Below, in pieces: positions 50,443 through 58,264 of a stretch of 64,000 nucleotides of DNA. Each line of letters begins with the position of its first letter. Position 1 is the stretch's first letter. The stretch is from Micromonospora marina (lineage in GTDB: Bacteria; Actinomycetota; Actinomycetes; Mycobacteriales; Micromonosporaceae), in assembly GCF_900091565.1 (NCBI RefSeq), contig NZ_FMCV01000003.1, positions 310,001 to 374,000 on the forward strand, given 5' to 3'. Under the pieces are notes generated by a model. It worked only from the letters and a program-made list of their open reading frames with translations, ran no database searches and had not been told where the DNA came from. The position numbers and the translations under genes were made by a program.

Positions 50443-50816
50443 ATGGCTGCTGACGTGCGTACCGAAGACGGTTGTCGCCTGTGGGTCGACCAGGTCGGCG
50501 CCGGAGGGCCGCTGGTGCTCTGTCCCGGTGGTCCGGGCCTCTGGGACCACCTCGGGTCGGTCGACCGTATCGTCACCGACCTCGACGCGGTACGCGAACA
50601 CCTGGCCGGACCGCGGACGGCCCTGCTGGGCCACTCGTGGGGCAGGCGCCTGGCGCTGCGGTACGCGGTCGAACAATCGAGACGGGTCAGTCGCTGGAGG
50701 AGGTGCTGCCGAAGTGCGAGCGGGTCAGCCTCCCCGGATCCGGTCATCTGCCGTGGGTCGAGAACCCGCACGACTTTCGCCGGGCGGTGACCACCTTCCT
50801 CGGCGCGCCCATGTGA
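50443..50816 (+). pseudogene. Wrecked alpha/beta hydrolase (proline-iminopeptidase-like)
   Basis: From MAADVRTEDGCRLWVDQVG the frame gives LVLCPGGPGLWDHL, then jumps (material lost) to DRIVTDLDAVREHL and the nucleophile elbow LLGHSWGRRLALRYAVEQ. After about 50680 the matching sequence continues in another frame: EEVLPKCERVSLPGSGHLPW, with ENPHDFRRAVTTFL to the stop at 50816, containing the catalytic His. At least two internal deletions and a frame change are needed to derive it from the family, so no active product is expected. Confidence 0.65.
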
Positions 50817-50856
50817 GCCGGCGTCGCCTCCGCCTGGCACGCTGCTGACGCTGTGG

Positions 50857-50905
50857 AGATCTTGGTACGAAAGGGCCCTCATGAGGCTCTTTCGTACCAA
50901 GATCT
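50857..50905. repeat. Long perfect inverted repeat (cruciform/terminator)
   Basis: AGATCTTGGTACGAAAG and CTTTCGTACCAAGATCT are exact 17-bp arms, and the 15-base middle contains a perfect palindrome CCTCATGAGG. Nearly the whole 49-bp element can form one hairpin. Base composition is unlike the surroundings. It follows the broken hydrolase and precedes the M36 peptidase, so it could be a terminator, a dispersed repeat or a regulatory hairpin. Confidence 0.75.
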
Positions 50906-51068
50906 ATTCGTGTCTCGCCCGGTGAGGCGGGAGTCTCGAAAGGCCCGCCCGGCGTCGCCGAAAAATCGATGTAGCAACAACTATGGATGTTTGGATGGTG
51001 TTGGCGCGTCGATCGTGCTGGTCGGATGGCGGAACGGACATCGCCGTTCGACGATGACAGGAGGGACC

Positions 51069-53999
51069 GTGCGCACACCACCCCGTGCGTTGACGGGGAC
51101 CACCGCGCTGCTGATGGCAGCCGGACTGGTCCTGACCGCCGCTGGCGGCGGCCAGGCGGCACCCCGGGAACAGACCCGTACCCAGGCGCCACCCGACCAC
51201 CTGCCGGGCGACCGGCACGACACCAAGGCCACTGACAACCGCAAGGGCCGCGTCGCCGCCAGCGAGCGCCAGCGGGACCGCGCCGCCGCGCTCGGCGCGC
51301 GCGTGCGCTGGACCGACTTCGGTACGCCCGCCACGCTCACCTCGACCGGCAAGCCCCTCGCCACCGGCCTGCCCGCGGACCCGGCCGCCGCCGCGCGCGC
51401 GTATGTCGCCGCCAACCGGGACGTGCTGGGCCTGACCGCCGAGGGCGCCGCCGCGCTGGAACTGCTCACCGTGGCGCCGATGGGGCAGGGCGCGGCAGCG
51501 CTGTTCCGGCAGCGCTTCGGCGACCTGCCGGCCGCCGTCGACGGCATGCTGTCGGTCGGTGTACGCGACGGAGCGGTGTGGCACGTCAGCTCCTCGCTCG
51601 CCCGCGACGCCGGTACGCCGGCCCCCGCCACGATCAGCGCGGAGCAGGCCCGCACGGCCGCGATCGCCGACGCCGGCCGGGCCGACGCGCGGGTCGTGCG
51701 TACCTCGTTGGTCGCGGTGCCGACCGCGGACCGTGGGCCGCGCGCGGCGTGGGAGGTGGTCCTCGGCGCGGACACCACAGGTGCGGACCCGGTCGCCTAC
51801 TCCACCTACGTGGACGCCCGCGACGGCGAGGTGCTGGTCCGTGAGGATCTGATCGACCACGACGCCGACCACCCCTCGTGGGAGGTCTTCCCGAACTCGC
51901 CGCGGGTCGACAAGTCCTCCGCCGACACCCGCAAGCGCTGGTGCGCCGTGCCGGCGCGCGGCTGCGCCGAGGTGGTGGGCGTGCCGGGGCACCCGGCGTG
52001 GGACGTGGACCCGGCCACCGGGCAGTCCACCACCACGACCAAGGGCAACAACGCGATCGCGGTGGAGAACTGGTACAGCAACGACCCGTTCAGCGTCGGC
52101 ACGGAGGCTGCGGCGCCCCGCCCCGACCGCAGGTACGCGTACCCGTGGACGAACCAGTGGCACGAGCAGCGCTGCAACCCGGAGGTATTCACCTCGCCGC
52201 AGGCAAACGACATCGACGCGGCGCGGGCGAACCTGTTCGCGATGCACAACCGGATGCACGACTGGACCTACCACCTCGGGTTCACCGAGGAGACCTGGAA
52301 CATGCAGCAGGACAACCTCGGTCGTGGTGGGCTCGGTAACGACCCGGAGCAGGGTAACGCCCAGGCCGGCGGCGTCAGCGGCGGTCCGCCCACGTTCGCG
52401 GCGCGCAACAACGCCAACCAGATCACCCCGCCGGACGGCGTCGCGCCGACCACCAACATGTACCTGTGGCAGCCCATGGCGGGCTCGTTCTACGCGCCCT
52501 GCGTGGACGGCGACTTCGACATGTCGGTGATCGCCCACGAGTACGGTCACGCGGTCACCAACCGCATGATCGCCGGCCCGAGCGCCGGGGTCAGCTCACC
52601 GCAGGGCATGAGTGAGAGCTGGTCGGACCAGCTCGCCATGGAGTACCTGTTCGAGCACGGGTACGCCGCACCCGGCCGGCGCGGCTTCACCATCGGCGAG
52701 TACACCACCGGGGATCCGAAGGCGGGCATCCGCAACTACAACATGAGCGACAGTCCGCTCAACTACAGCTCGGTCGACTACGACCTCACCGGCCTCCAGG
52801 TGCACGCCTCCGGCGAGTTGTGGAGCGCCACCAACACCGACATCCGCGCGGCGATGATGCGCCGCTGGGGCAGCGGCACCCCGGCCGTCCAGAAGGCGTG
52901 CGCCACCGGCGCCCGTGACGTGACCGCCTGCCCGGGCAACCGGCGCTGGATCCAGCTCGTCTTCGACTCGTTCCTGCTGATGTCGGTGAGCCAGGTCAGC
53001 ATGGTCGACGCCCGGGACGCGATGCTCGCCGCCGACCGGATCCGGTTCGGCGGGGCCAACCAGGACCTGCTCTGGAACGGGTTCGCCGGGCGTGGCCTCG
53101 GTGAGACCGCGGCCAGCGTCGGCCACACCGACCCCGACCCCACGCCGGGCTTCACCTCGCCGTACGCGCGGGAGGGCGCGCTGCGGTTCCTGCCGGTGGG
53201 CGAGCGCGGGCCGGTGGCCGGCGCGCAGTTGTTCGTCGGGCGCTACCAGGCGCGGGCGGTCCCGGTGGCGGACACCGACGTGGCCACCCCGCTGACCGAC
53301 CGGGTGGACCTGGTGCCCGGCACGTACGAGTTCGTGGTGCGGGCACCCGGCTACGGCCACACCCGGATCGGCCCGGTGAAGGTCAGGGCGGGCCAGAACC
53401 GGACGCTCGCGGTGGCGATGCGGCCCAACCTGGCCTCGGCCACGGCGGGCGCGGCGGTCACCGGCGACGGGATCAACCTGCCGCAGATCGCCGACGACGA
53501 CGAGGCCACCAACTGGGCCTCGCTCGGCGCGCCGGTCGCCGGCCGGCAGGTCACCGTCGACCTGGCCGGCGGCGTCCAGCAGGTACGCCGGGTGCAGGTG
53601 AGCGCCATGCTGCGCCCGGCGGTGGCCGGCGACGCGGACGCCGGCAGCCAGAGCCGGTATTCAGCGGTGCGGCAGTTCCGGGTCCTGGCGTGCACCGCGG
53701 CGGGGCTGGTGACCTGCGCCGACGCGGCCGACTTCCACCCGGTCTACACCAGCCGGCCGGATGCGTTCCCGGCGGTGGCGCCACGTCCCCGGGCGCCCGA
53801 GCTGATCATGCGGTCGTTCGACATCCCGCGCACCAAGGCCACGCACCTGCGCGTGGAGGTGCTGACCAACCAGTGCACGGGCGCGCCGGACTACGCCGGT
53901 GAGCAGGACGACGACCCGCGGGCGGCGACCGACTGCGCCACCGCCAGCCCGCAGTCGCAGAACGTGCGGATCGCCGAGTTCCAGGCGTTCGCGCGCTGA
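51069..53999 (+). CDS. Secreted M36 (fungalysin-type) zinc metallopeptidase
   Basis: 976 residues. A GTG with AGGAGGGACC upstream opens a signal peptide (LTGTTALLMAAGLVLTAAGG). A propeptide follows (FTP/PepSY-like, about 60-290), then the catalytic domain with VIAHEYGHAVTNRM (HEYGH 490-494) and the third zinc ligand Glu516 in MSESWSD. The C-terminal part has a carboxypeptidase-regulatory-like beta domain (about 695-780) and a discoidin-like domain (DDDEATNWASLGAPVAGRQV). It likely degrades proteins outside the cell. A strong terminator follows. Confidence 0.9.
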   Translation: MRTPPRALTGTTALLMAAGLVLTAAGGGQAAPREQTRTQAPPDHLPGDRHDTKATDNRKGRVAASERQRDRAAALGARVRWTDFGTPATLTSTGKPLATGLPADPAAAARAYVAANRDVLGLTAEGAAALELLTVAPMGQGAAALFRQRFGDLPAAVDGMLSVGVRDGAVWHVSSSLARDAGTPAPATISAEQARTAAIADAGRADARVVRTSLVAVPTADRGPRAAWEVVLGADTTGADPVAYSTYVDARDGEVLVREDLIDHDADHPSWEVFPNSPRVDKSSADTRKRWCAVPARGCAEVVGVPGHPAWDVDPATGQSTTTTKGNNAIAVENWYSNDPFSVGTEAAAPRPDRRYAYPWTNQWHEQRCNPEVFTSPQANDIDAARANLFAMHNRMHDWTYHLGFTEETWNMQQDNLGRGGLGNDPEQGNAQAGGVSGGPPTFAARNNANQITPPDGVAPTTNMYLWQPMAGSFYAPCVDGDFDMSVIAHEYGHAVTNRMIAGPSAGVSSPQGMSESWSDQLAMEYLFEHGYAAPGRRGFTIGEYTTGDPKAGIRNYNMSDSPLNYSSVDYDLTGLQVHASGELWSATNTDIRAAMMRRWGSGTPAVQKACATGARDVTACPGNRRWIQLVFDSFLLMSVSQVSMVDARDAMLAADRIRFGGANQDLLWNGFAGRGLGETAASVGHTDPDPTPGFTSPYAREGALRFLPVGERGPVAGAQLFVGRYQARAVPVADTDVATPLTDRVDLVPGTYEFVVRAPGYGHTRIGPVKVRAGQNRTLAVAMRPNLASATAGAAVTGDGINLPQIADDDEATNWASLGAPVAGRQVTVDLAGGVQQVRRVQVSAMLRPAVAGDADAGSQSRYSAVRQFRVLACTAAGLVTCADAADFHPVYTSRPDAFPAVAPRPRAPELIMRSFDIPRTKATHLRVEVLTNQCTGAPDYAGEQDDDPRAATDCATASPQSQNVRIAEFQAFAR

Positions 54000-54006
54000 C
54001 CCACGC

Positions 54007-54050
54007 GGCGGGTGCGGACGGGCGGCTCGGGTCGTCCGTCCGCACCCGCC
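54007..54050 (+). terminator. Terminator of the M36 peptidase gene
   Basis: GGCGGGTGCGGACGG (54007-54021) and CCGTCCGCACCCGCC (54036-54050) form a perfect 15-bp stem with a 14-base loop, eight bases after the stop codon. Confidence 0.8.
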
Positions 54051-54185
54051 ATCGGGTGTTCACGCGGGGTTCGGGGCGTCGTCGCCGGATCGGGGCTGTG
54101 CCGCGGGCAGGATCCTCGACAGACTGAGCGGCGACCAGCCAACGATGCTGATCGATTGCATGCCGGCTCGTTCAAGGAGGATCCC

Positions 54186-54626
54186 TTGACCCCGTTCCGC
54201 GCCGCCGTCACCCGCGTACACCGCGCCCTCGCCGCGTCCGCCCTGGTCACCGCCGTGGCCGCCGCCGCGCTCGTCGCGCCGTCCACCGTGTCCACCCGCC
54301 TCGCCGAGCCCGCGGCGGCCGCCGTGTACGGCTCCTGCACCCAGTCCCGCTGCGCCGACGCGCGTACCGCCCGTTCCGGCTGGTCGGCGAAGAGCTTCCC
54401 GACCAGCCGCGGCTGGTACTCGTGGAGCGGCGGCCGGTGCAACTTCGCGGGCGGCCGGTTCTACAACTACGAGGGACAGCTTCCCGCGGGCGCCACCTAC
54501 CACGAGTACGACGTCTACCCGCGCGCCTGCAACGCCTCCCGGGACGCGTACCGGATCGTGGTCGACAAGAGCACCGGGGCGACCTGGTTCTCGCCCGACC
54601 ACTACGCCAACTTCTACCGGCTCTGA
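54186..54626 (+). CDS. Secreted guanyl-specific ribonuclease (barnase/RNase N1 superfamily)
   Basis: 146 residues from a TTG with a perfect AAGGAGG. A signal peptide covers about 1-43. The mature domain shows FYNYEGQLPAGATYHEYDVY with the catalytic Glu, YRIVVDKSTG with the Arg and WFSPDHYANFYRL with the His, the barnase/RNase Sa triad. It cleaves single-stranded RNA 3' of G outside the cell. The next gene encodes a barstar-type inhibitor, so the producer is protected from unexported enzyme. Confidence 0.88.
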   Translation: MTPFRAAVTRVHRALAASALVTAVAAAALVAPSTVSTRLAEPAAAAVYGSCTQSRCADARTARSGWSAKSFPTSRGWYSWSGGRCNFAGGRFYNYEGQLPAGATYHEYDVYPRACNASRDAYRIVVDKSTGATWFSPDHYANFYRL

Positions 54627-54688
54627 GCAGCCTCGGCGCCGGCCGGGCATTCCGCGCCCGGCCGGCGGCCGTCGGGAAAGGACGGATC

Positions 54689-55171
54689 ATGGGTACGCGG
54701 CTGCCGGCCTGGCTCGTGTACGACGGCGCGCCGCCCGAGCCGGACGCCACCGCGTCAGCGGCAGGCCCGGACGGCGACGCGGTGGCGGGTGGCGGAGCGT
54801 CGCCGGGTGGCGTGCTCGTCTCCGGCGCGGCCGGCCGCACCCGGGCCGCGCTGCACGAGACGCTGGCCGGAGCGCTGGAACTGCCCGGCTGGTACGGCCG
54901 CAACTGGGACGCCCTCGCCGACGCGTTTGCCGACCGCCTCGACGCCGGTCCGCTGACAGTGGTCGTGACCGACGCGGCGGACCTGCTCGCCGACGACCCG
55001 CCCGCCCAGCTCGGCACGCTGCTCGACGTGCTCGGCGCGGTCGCCGCCGGTGCTCACGAGACGCTGCGGGTGGTGCTGCACGACCACCCGGACCGGCTGC
55101 CCGCCCTGCGTGCCCGGGTCGCCGCCGTACTCGGCGGGCGGGTGGGCGCCCCGCCTCCCGCGACCGGCTGA
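54689..55171 (+). CDS. Barstar-family ribonuclease inhibitor
   Basis: 160 residues. The barstar core is in the second half: LHETLAGALELPGWYGRNWD, ALADAFADRL and LTVVVTDAADLL. The first 50 residues are a Pro/Ala/Gly-rich extension not found in the 90-residue classical barstar. It has no signal peptide, so it is cytoplasmic, and it follows the ribonuclease by 62 bases on the same strand: an enzyme/immunity pair. AAAGGACGG precedes the ATG. Confidence 0.85.
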   Translation: MGTRLPAWLVYDGAPPEPDATASAAGPDGDAVAGGGASPGGVLVSGAAGRTRAALHETLAGALELPGWYGRNWDALADAFADRLDAGPLTVVVTDAADLLADDPPAQLGTLLDVLGAVAAGAHETLRVVLHDHPDRLPALRARVAAVLGGRVGAPPPATG

Positions 55172-55200
55172 CCGGGTGCCGTTTCCCCGCCGCCGTGGCC

Positions 55201-55305
55201 CCCACCTCCCCGAAGCGGCGACCTCGTGCGGTGAGCATTGCCGCCACTTCGGCGAGAGGGCGGGGTCTGGCGGTGGGGATACCGCTGCTTCGGGGTGGTG
55301 GTGGG
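55201..55305. other. Imperfect long inverted repeat in a gene-free gap
   Basis: CCCACCTCCCCGAAGCGGCG (55201-55220) can pair with the reverse of CCGCTGCTTCGGGGTGGTGG (from 55282), with smaller GCCGCC/GGCG pairings between. It could be a structured 3' end of the barstar transcript or an RNA element. No known class recognised. Confidence 0.3.
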
Positions 55306-55403
55306 CCAGTCATCGGATTGGAACGTGGCGAGGTGAGGTGGGCCGGGGGCGAGGGCGCGGGTCGCGTCGGCGGCCCGGGCGGTACGTGCCGGACCGGGTG
55401 GGG

Positions 55404-56129
55404 TCAGGCGGGCGGGTCGAGGATGGCGCTGAAGCGTTCCTCGGCCAGGTCGAGCTGGGCGAGGATGTGCTGCTTCACCGGTGGGGACAGCGGTGTGTCC
55501 GGCCGGGCGACCAGGTCGCGGAAGACCGGCACCAGCGGGCGGTACTTGGTGGCGGCGCGGATCACCTTCGGCCCCACCGTGTGGATCACGCCCACGCCGT
55601 TGTCGGTGAAGTCGGACACCTTGATCACCCGCGCCCAGGGTTCCCGTTCCAGGCTGTCCGCCACGTGTTCCCGGTACTGCTCGTCGCGGTCCCGGCCCGG
55701 GTCGTACGCGGGATTGGTGACCGCCGCGACCAGCCGGGCGACCCGCGCGCCGAACCGGTCCGACAGCGCGGTGAGCGCCGCCGCTGTCGCGTCGGCTCCC
55801 GAATCGCTGTCGAGCCCGGACAGCTCGGCGGGGTGGTCCTCGACCGCGTCGTGCAGCAGCCCGGCGACGATCACGTCCACGTCCCGCACCTGGTAGTGGT
55901 GCATCAGCCGGATCGCCACCCGCAGCAGGTGGTTGAGGTAGGGCTCGCGTACCCGCCGGTCGTCGCGGTGCAGCTCGGCCGCCAGGTCGAGCGCCTCGGT
56001 CAGCCGGTCACGGGCGGTCTCGTCGAACGCCTCGATCTCCAGCCGGAACCGGGCCAGCAGGCCGGGCTCACCGTGGATCTCGGTGATCGCGTGCATCGGC
56101 ATGGTGGCCAGGTAGGCGGGGAACTCCAT
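55404..56129 (-). CDS. HD-domain (RelA/SpoT-hydrolase-like) protein
   Basis: 241 residues. YLNHLLRVAIRLMHHYQVRD, then VIVAGLLHDAVEDHP and VARLVAAVTNP follow the HD phosphohydrolase pattern seen in the hydrolase domain of RelA/SpoT enzymes: His, the HD pair and a late Asp in IKVSDFTDN. Such stand-alone proteins may hydrolyse (p)ppGpp or related nucleotides. Synthetase, TGS and ACT domains are absent. It lies seven bases after an anti-sigma-type kinase gene, with which it may be co-expressed. Confidence 0.7.
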   Translation of the reverse strand: MEFPAYLATMPMHAITEIHGEPGLLARFRLEIEAFDETARDRLTEALDLAAELHRDDRRVREPYLNHLLRVAIRLMHHYQVRDVDVIVAGLLHDAVEDHPAELSGLDSDSGADATAAALTALSDRFGARVARLVAAVTNPAYDPGRDRDEQYREHVADSLEREPWARVIKVSDFTDNGVGVIHTVGPKVIRAATKYRPLVPVFRDLVARPDTPLSPPVKQHILAQLDLAEERFSAILDPPA

Positions 56130-56136
56130 GCGTCCC

Positions 56137-56595
56137 TTATAGCTGATCTTCGCTCGATTCGGTGCCCGCCGGGCCGCTCGCGTCGCCGGTCAGGCGCTTG
56201 ACCAGGCGTACGCAGGTGCCCGACGGTGTGCCGACGATGGTGGCCTCGTCCATCACCCGTGCCATGATCAGTCGCCCGCGCCCCCGGTCGCCGCTGTCGT
56301 CGCCGTCGGCCGCGCGCCAGCCGCCGTGGTCACGTACCTCGATCTCCAGCCGGTCGCCGCGCAGCTCGGCACGCAGGGTGGTGATGCCCTCGCGGGCGAA
56401 GCGGTAGCCGTGCTCGATGGCGTTGGCGCACGCCTCACCGGTGGCGATGAGGACGGTGTCGACATCCCACTCGCTCACGCCCCGGGCGTGCAGCCAGCCG
56501 CGCAGCCGCTCCCGGGTGTCGGCGAGCCGGGCCGGGTCGGCCGGCAGGTCGATGGCGAGGACCGGGCCGACGTCGCCGGATGTCCCACCCGTCAC
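56137..56595 (-). CDS. Anti-sigma-factor/serine-kinase-type ATP-binding protein (RsbW-like)
   Basis: 152 residues from a GTG with GGAGGG eight bases upstream; an ATG 19 codons earlier is possible. The GHKL ATPase N-box is GEACANAIEHGYRFAREG and the G-boxes are IEVRDHGGWR and RGRGRLIMARVMDE. RsbW-type kinases bind sigma factors and phosphorylate anti-sigma-factor antagonists. No sigma factor or antagonist is adjacent, which is common in actinomycetes. Confidence 0.8.
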   Translation of the reverse strand: MTGGTSGDVGPVLAIDLPADPARLADTRERLRGWLHARGVSEWDVDTVLIATGEACANAIEHGYRFAREGITTLRAELRGDRLEIEVRDHGGWRAADGDDSGDRGRGRLIMARVMDEATIVGTPSGTCVRLVKRLTGDASGPAGTESSEDQL

Positions 56596-56773
56596 GTCCG
56601 GCCCTCCGTCCCGTGCCCGTCCCCGGACCTGGGCGCCCACTCGCGCTGTCACCGCCCGGTTCTCACCCTGTTGTCCCCGGTGGCCGCCGTTTCATTCCGC
56701 CGGCGGCGGTGTCCGTCAAACATGATCATTGCGCATCGGGGGCGGCGTGTCAGCCGGCGGGCCGGTGACGGCG

Positions 56774-56807
56774 CCGGGCCGGCGTCCGCAAAGGGACGCC
56801 GGCCCGG
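56774..56807 (-). terminator. Strong GC hairpin terminator
   Basis: CCGGGCCGGCGTCC (56774-56787) and GGACGCCGGCCCGG (56794-56807) form a perfect 14-bp stem with a six-base loop. It is downstream of the membrane-protein end of the injection-system operon (minus strand), which it probably terminates. The 409-base gap 56596-57004 otherwise holds only the possible gene scrap at 56833-57003. Confidence 0.75.
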
Positions 56808-56832
56808 TCGCCGGAGAGGGCTCCGGCGCAGG

Positions 56833-57003
56833 TCAGAGCGGCAACCGGCCGGCGCCCGCCCAGGCTTCCAACGACGAACAGGCCCACCGGGGTCGGCAGC
56901 GGCCGGGGGCCCGCAGCGTGGGCGTCCATCCGGCGTCGCCGCCGAGGTCGGGGGCGTGGGCGGCGTTGTACGCGGCGAGCAGGTCGACCGGCCGGGGCAG
57001 CCG
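56833..57003 (-). pseudogene. Possible C-terminal scrap of a secreted carbohydrate-active enzyme
   Basis: A minus-strand frame without a proper start reads GDRLPRPVDLLAAYNAAHAP, DLGGDAGWTPTLRAP and ends AGAGRLPL-stop. The DGWTPTL...AGAGRL spacing recalls the C-terminus of actinobacterial pectate-lyase or pectinesterase-type enzymes, with the part between degraded. This is a weak, memory-based resemblance. Confidence 0.22.
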
Positions 57004-57004
57004 G

Positions 57005-57769
57005 TCACCTGACCGTACGGCCGGACGTGGTGGCTGTGGTCCGGATCGCCTTGACGATCGCCGGGATCGACCCGATCAGCAGCACCAGCGCCCAGATCAG
57101 CGCCACCACGGCGAACACCACGGCGCCCAGGTCGTCGAGGATGCTGACCAGGATCACCGGCACCAGGCCGTGCAGGAACTGCAGCGCCACCGTGCACAGC
57201 AACGTGGTCAGCGCCAGCGCGACGAGGCCCTTGTTGCGCAGGAACCGGGGCTGGGCGGCGAGCAGCAGCCCGGCCCAGACCAGTTTGAGCAGCAGCACCA
57301 GCCCGAGCAGCACCGCCGCGTCGCCGACCGGGAAGAACCCCCACACCGCGAGGTACGCCAGCGTGCCGAACGGCGGCGCCAGGAACAGCGACACCATCAC
57401 CGTCAGCTCGACGAACGCGACGATCAGCAGGACCAGCGACACCAGCAGCAGCACGATCGAGAAGACCAGCGTGGCCACGCCCTGCACCCGGCCCTGCACC
57501 CGGTCCGGCAGCACCAGGCTCAGGCAGAACAGCCCGGTGGTCCAGAGCGCCACCACGTCGATCAACGCCAGGTGTCCGATGCCCCGCCCGGCCGGTTCGG
57601 ACACCGCGCCGACGTCGCCCAGTTCGACGCCGAGCCGACCGGCGTTGTCGCGGAGCGCGCCGCTCGCGTCCCCGCCGCCGGTCAGCGCCGCCGCGCCCAG
57701 TTCCACGCCGACCACGAGCGCCACCGCGAGCAGGGCCAGCAGCAGGAACGGTTTGCGCAAGTCACCCAT
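57005..57769 (-). CDS. Polytopic membrane protein at the end of the injection-system operon
   Basis: 254 residues with about seven hydrophobic helices, the first at residues 7-30 followed by a roughly 40-residue extracytoplasmic loop. Charged residues are rare in the membrane part. I do not recognise a family. It starts 18 bases after the stop of the next upstream gene and is the last gene of the run coming from the baseplate genes, so it may anchor or respond to the injection system. Confidence 0.6.
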   Translation of the reverse strand: MGDLRKPFLLLALLAVALVVGVELGAAALTGGGDASGALRDNAGRLGVELGDVGAVSEPAGRGIGHLALIDVVALWTTGLFCLSLVLPDRVQGRVQGVATLVFSIVLLLVSLVLLIVAFVELTVMVSLFLAPPFGTLAYLAVWGFFPVGDAAVLLGLVLLLKLVWAGLLLAAQPRFLRNKGLVALALTTLLCTVALQFLHGLVPVILVSILDDLGAVVFAVVALIWALVLLIGSIPAIVKAIRTTATTSGRTVR

Positions 57770-57787
57770 TCCGCGCCTCCGCCCCGG

Positions 57788-58264
57788 TCAGGAGCGGGCC
57801 AGCGTGACCGAACATCCGCCACCTCCCGGACAGCGCAGGAGCACCTCGGTCACCCGGTCCACCGCCACCTTCGCCACCGCCGGGCCGTCCGCGCCGGGCG
57901 CGACCTCGTCGGTGACTGTGACGTCCGCGTCGCCGGGGGCGCGGGCGGTCACCTCGAACGGCGTCGTACCGCGCAGCACGAGCGTGCGCAGCGCGCCCGG
58001 GTCGGCCACCCGCAGCCGGCACGCGGTGCCGAAGGCCAGCGTCACCCCGTCGGCGGTGGCGGCGGGCTCGGCGGCCGGGGGCAGGCACGTCACGGCCACC
58101 GTCGCCGGGTCCACCGTCCCGGTCCCGCGCCCGAGCCGGGCCAGCGCGCCCAGCTCGGCCGCCGGGTCGCCGCTGTCGTCGCGCCGCCCGGCCACCGCCA
58201 CCACGTACAGCCCCACCAGCAGCACGGCCACCGCCACCAGCAGCACCTTCTGCCTGGTACTCAT
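57788..58264 (-). CDS. Single-pass membrane protein with Cys-containing extracytoplasmic domain
   Basis: 158 residues. An N-terminal signal anchor (VLLVAVAVLLVGLYVVAVAG) precedes a 130-residue domain with four cysteines (TCLPP, TACRLR, LLRCPGGGGCSV) that could form disulfides outside the cell. Four-base overlap with the gene upstream. Family not recognised; genetic linkage to the injection system is the only clue. Confidence 0.6.
   Translation of the reverse strand: MSTRQKVLLVAVAVLLVGLYVVAVAGRRDDSGDPAAELGALARLGRGTGTVDPATVAVTCLPPAAEPAATADGVTLAFGTACRLRVADPGALRTLVLRGTTPFEVTARAPGDADVTVTDEVAPGADGPAVAKVAVDRVTEVLLRCPGGGGCSVTLARS

Noticed and set aside
50857-50905. Reading the long inverted repeat as the end of an insertion sequence
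   Set aside because: It is a single hairpin with no matching distant copy and no transposase gene in the window.
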